NCBI GenBank assembly: GCA_902805755.1
Contig: CADCUA010000462.1
Span: 1 to 6,699 of the forward strand
DNA from: an uncultured Lysobacter sp.
Lineage (GTDB): Bacteria > Pseudomonadota > Gammaproteobacteria > Xanthomonadales > Xanthomonadaceae
Reading direction: 5' to 3'
DNA length: 6,699 nucleotides
Part shown: positions 6,002 to 6,699 of the stretch, piece after piece
Layout: each line of letters begins with the position of its first letter
Position numbering within the stretch: position 1 is the stretch's first letter
The notes under the pieces: generated by a model
The model's input: the letters and a program-made list of their open reading frames with translations, nothing else
Databases searched by the model: none
What the model was told of the DNA's origin: nothing
Translations under genes and position numbers: made by a program

Positions 6002-6421
6002 ATGAGCCGTGCACGCACCGGTGTCGGAACGCTTTGCTCCCTGTTTGCCTCCGGCGTACTCCTGACCTCGTGCACGACGGTGGACCTCAGCAACGCCTGC
6101 CTTCCGGTGAAGGCGCCGGCCGAAGTGCGTCTCGCGCGTGACGTCAGTGCGTACTCGAGCGGTAAAGCCGACATCGAGCTGCGCGAGCGCCCGCATGAGG
6201 AACTCGACCCGATCCTCCGCGCCGGCACCGCACTGCGCATCGAGCGCATCACGCAGACGCTGACGATCGACGTGCCCAATCCCGACATCGACGTGTTCGG
6301 CAGGCTGAAGGACGGTCGGAGCTTCTACTACCACTGGGGCAACGGTCAGGACCTTGACCGCGCGCCGTGGGAGCCGGAAACGACGCCCGAATGGCGCGTG
6401 GCGACCTGCGCGCATAAATGA
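6002..6421 (+). CDS. Lipoprotein, about 116 residues when mature, function unknown
   Basis: A 139-residue secreted lipoprotein. The N-terminus has two arginines, a hydrophobic stretch (VGTLCSLFASGVL) and the lipobox LTSC at 21-24, so signal peptidase II should cleave before Cys24. Residue +2 is Thr, not Asp, which favours the outer membrane by the rule known from enterobacteria. The mature part contains DIELRERP (58-64), then TALRIERITQTLTIDVPNPDIDVFG and a GRLKDGRSFYYHWG block ending in APWEP, a strand-rich pattern that suggests a small beta-barrel or SH3-like fold (inference). Cys33 and Cys136 near the two ends could form a disulfide. GAGG (5991-5994) lies seven bases before the ATG and overlaps the upstream stop codon, which suggests coupling to the 114-residue gene. 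No substrate or partner is evident. Confidence 0.88.
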   Translation: MSRARTGVGTLCSLFASGVLLTSCTTVDLSNACLPVKAPAEVRLARDVSAYSSGKADIELRERPHEELDPILRAGTALRIERITQTLTIDVPNPDIDVFGRLKDGRSFYYHWGNGQDLDRAPWEPETTPEWRVATCAHK

Positions 6422-6446
6422 CGCGCGTCGCGATGGCGTGCCGACG

Positions 6447-6460
6447 CGGGACATGTCCCG
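6447..6460. promoter_or_regulatory. Perfect 14-bp palindrome between convergent genes
   Basis: CGGGACATGTCCCG is self-complementary over all 14 bases. Flanking CCGA (6441-6444) and TCGG (6462-6465) can extend the pairing across a small asymmetric bulge. It sits 25 bases after the lipoprotein stop and 33 bases before the stop of the convergent minus-strand gene. As RNA it folds into a 5-base GC-rich stem with a CATG loop, so a bidirectional terminator without a clear U-tract is the likely reading; a protein-binding site is the alternative. Confidence 0.45.
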
Positions 6461-6493
6461 ATCGGACCACGCCGTTGTATGCGCCCGGCGGCT

Positions 6494-6699
6494 CTAGGGC
6501 GATCGATCGGTAAAACGGGCGCCTGTCACGTGCAGCGCGCCGAACCATCGTGCAAGGCCGTCGGCGACATTCGCGCCGACAATTGCGCCGCCGAAAGCGC
6601 CCACGACCCCTGCCATCGGGCCTGCACTGATTCCGAATACGGTCCCGACTGCGGCACCGGTGATGGAACCCACACTGGTGACGATGCGATGTTGCCCCC
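6494..6699 (-). CDS. C-terminal part of a glycine-zipper-like membrane protein, N-terminus beyond the right edge
   Basis: The minus strand is open from the right edge to a TAG at 6496-6494, giving the last 67 residues. They contain a long glycine- and alanine-rich hydrophobic stretch, with SVGSITGAAVGTVFG, then SAGPMAGVVGAFGGAIVGAN, and end in the more polar VADGLARWFGALHV and a short charged tail. Small residues recur at four-residue spacing (GxxxG/A), as in glycine-zipper segments that pack in membranes. Such segments occur in outer-membrane lipoproteins, small membrane proteins and some peptide toxins, and the missing N-terminus prevents a choice. Gene existence is likely from frame openness and composition; it converges on the lipoprotein gene. 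Confidence 0.6.
   Translation of the reverse strand, partial: GQHRIVTSVGSITGAAVGTVFGISAGPMAGVVGAFGGAIVGANVADGLARWFGALHVTGARFTDRSP

Noticed and set aside
5645..6454. A 269-codon minus-strand frame
   Set aside because: It runs antisense to the 114-residue gene and the lipoprotein gene, both of which have good ribosome sites, and the latter a lipobox. The antisense product lacks any recognisable pattern.
6500..6509. Palindrome CGATCGATCG
   Set aside because: It is only 10 bases long, lies inside the end of the minus-strand coding region and is a simple CGAT repeat.
1..6699. CRISPR array, tRNA, rRNA, insertion sequence or prophage genes
   Set aside because: I looked for regularly spaced repeats, cloverleaf-like blocks and transposase or integrase motifs and saw none.

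Overview
This is a GC-rich window (about two thirds G+C by eye) with strong G/C preference at third codon positions. The protein types and promoter style suggest a gammaproteobacterium of the Xanthomonadaceae/Lysobacteraceae kind. That placement is inference; no rRNA or other marker gene is present.

Layout. (1) Positions 1-1189, minus strand: an almost complete major facilitator exporter of the EntS-like (MFS_3) type, whose last codons run off the left edge. (2) Positions 1190-1432: a divergent intergenic region with a good sigma-70-type promoter and an adjoining dyad for the next gene. (3) Positions 1433-3793, plus strand: a 786-residue membrane-bound hybrid sensor histidine kinase (about eight membrane segments, PAS, HisKA, HATPase, receiver) with all catalytic residues intact. 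(4) Positions 3963-5158, minus strand: three genes in the order SseB-domain protein, small Cys/His-containing protein, and protein with a single C-terminal membrane helix. The first two are almost certainly co-transcribed (4-base gap). (5) Positions 5159-5647: a 489-base divergent spacer that I read as non-coding, with inverted repeats built on GATGC. (6) Positions 5648-6421, plus strand: a tightly linked pair, an unassigned 114-residue protein and a 139-residue lipoprotein. (7) Positions 6494-6699, minus strand: the C-terminal part of a glycine-zipper-like hydrophobic protein that enters from the right edge.

How the parts may work together. The exporter and the kinase are divergent and share an upstream region, but nothing shows that the kinase controls the exporter. 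The kinase is an orphan here: no separate response regulator or phosphotransfer protein is in view. The remaining small genes are mostly unassigned; two or three are envelope-associated (lipoprotein, tail-anchored protein, glycine-zipper protein).

I did not find a clear undescribed system. No CRISPR array, tRNA, rRNA, transposase or phage gene is visible. The most check-worthy items are the small unassigned genes around the SseB-domain protein, a local cluster of the octamer GCGATCGC, and several dyads in the intergenic regions.
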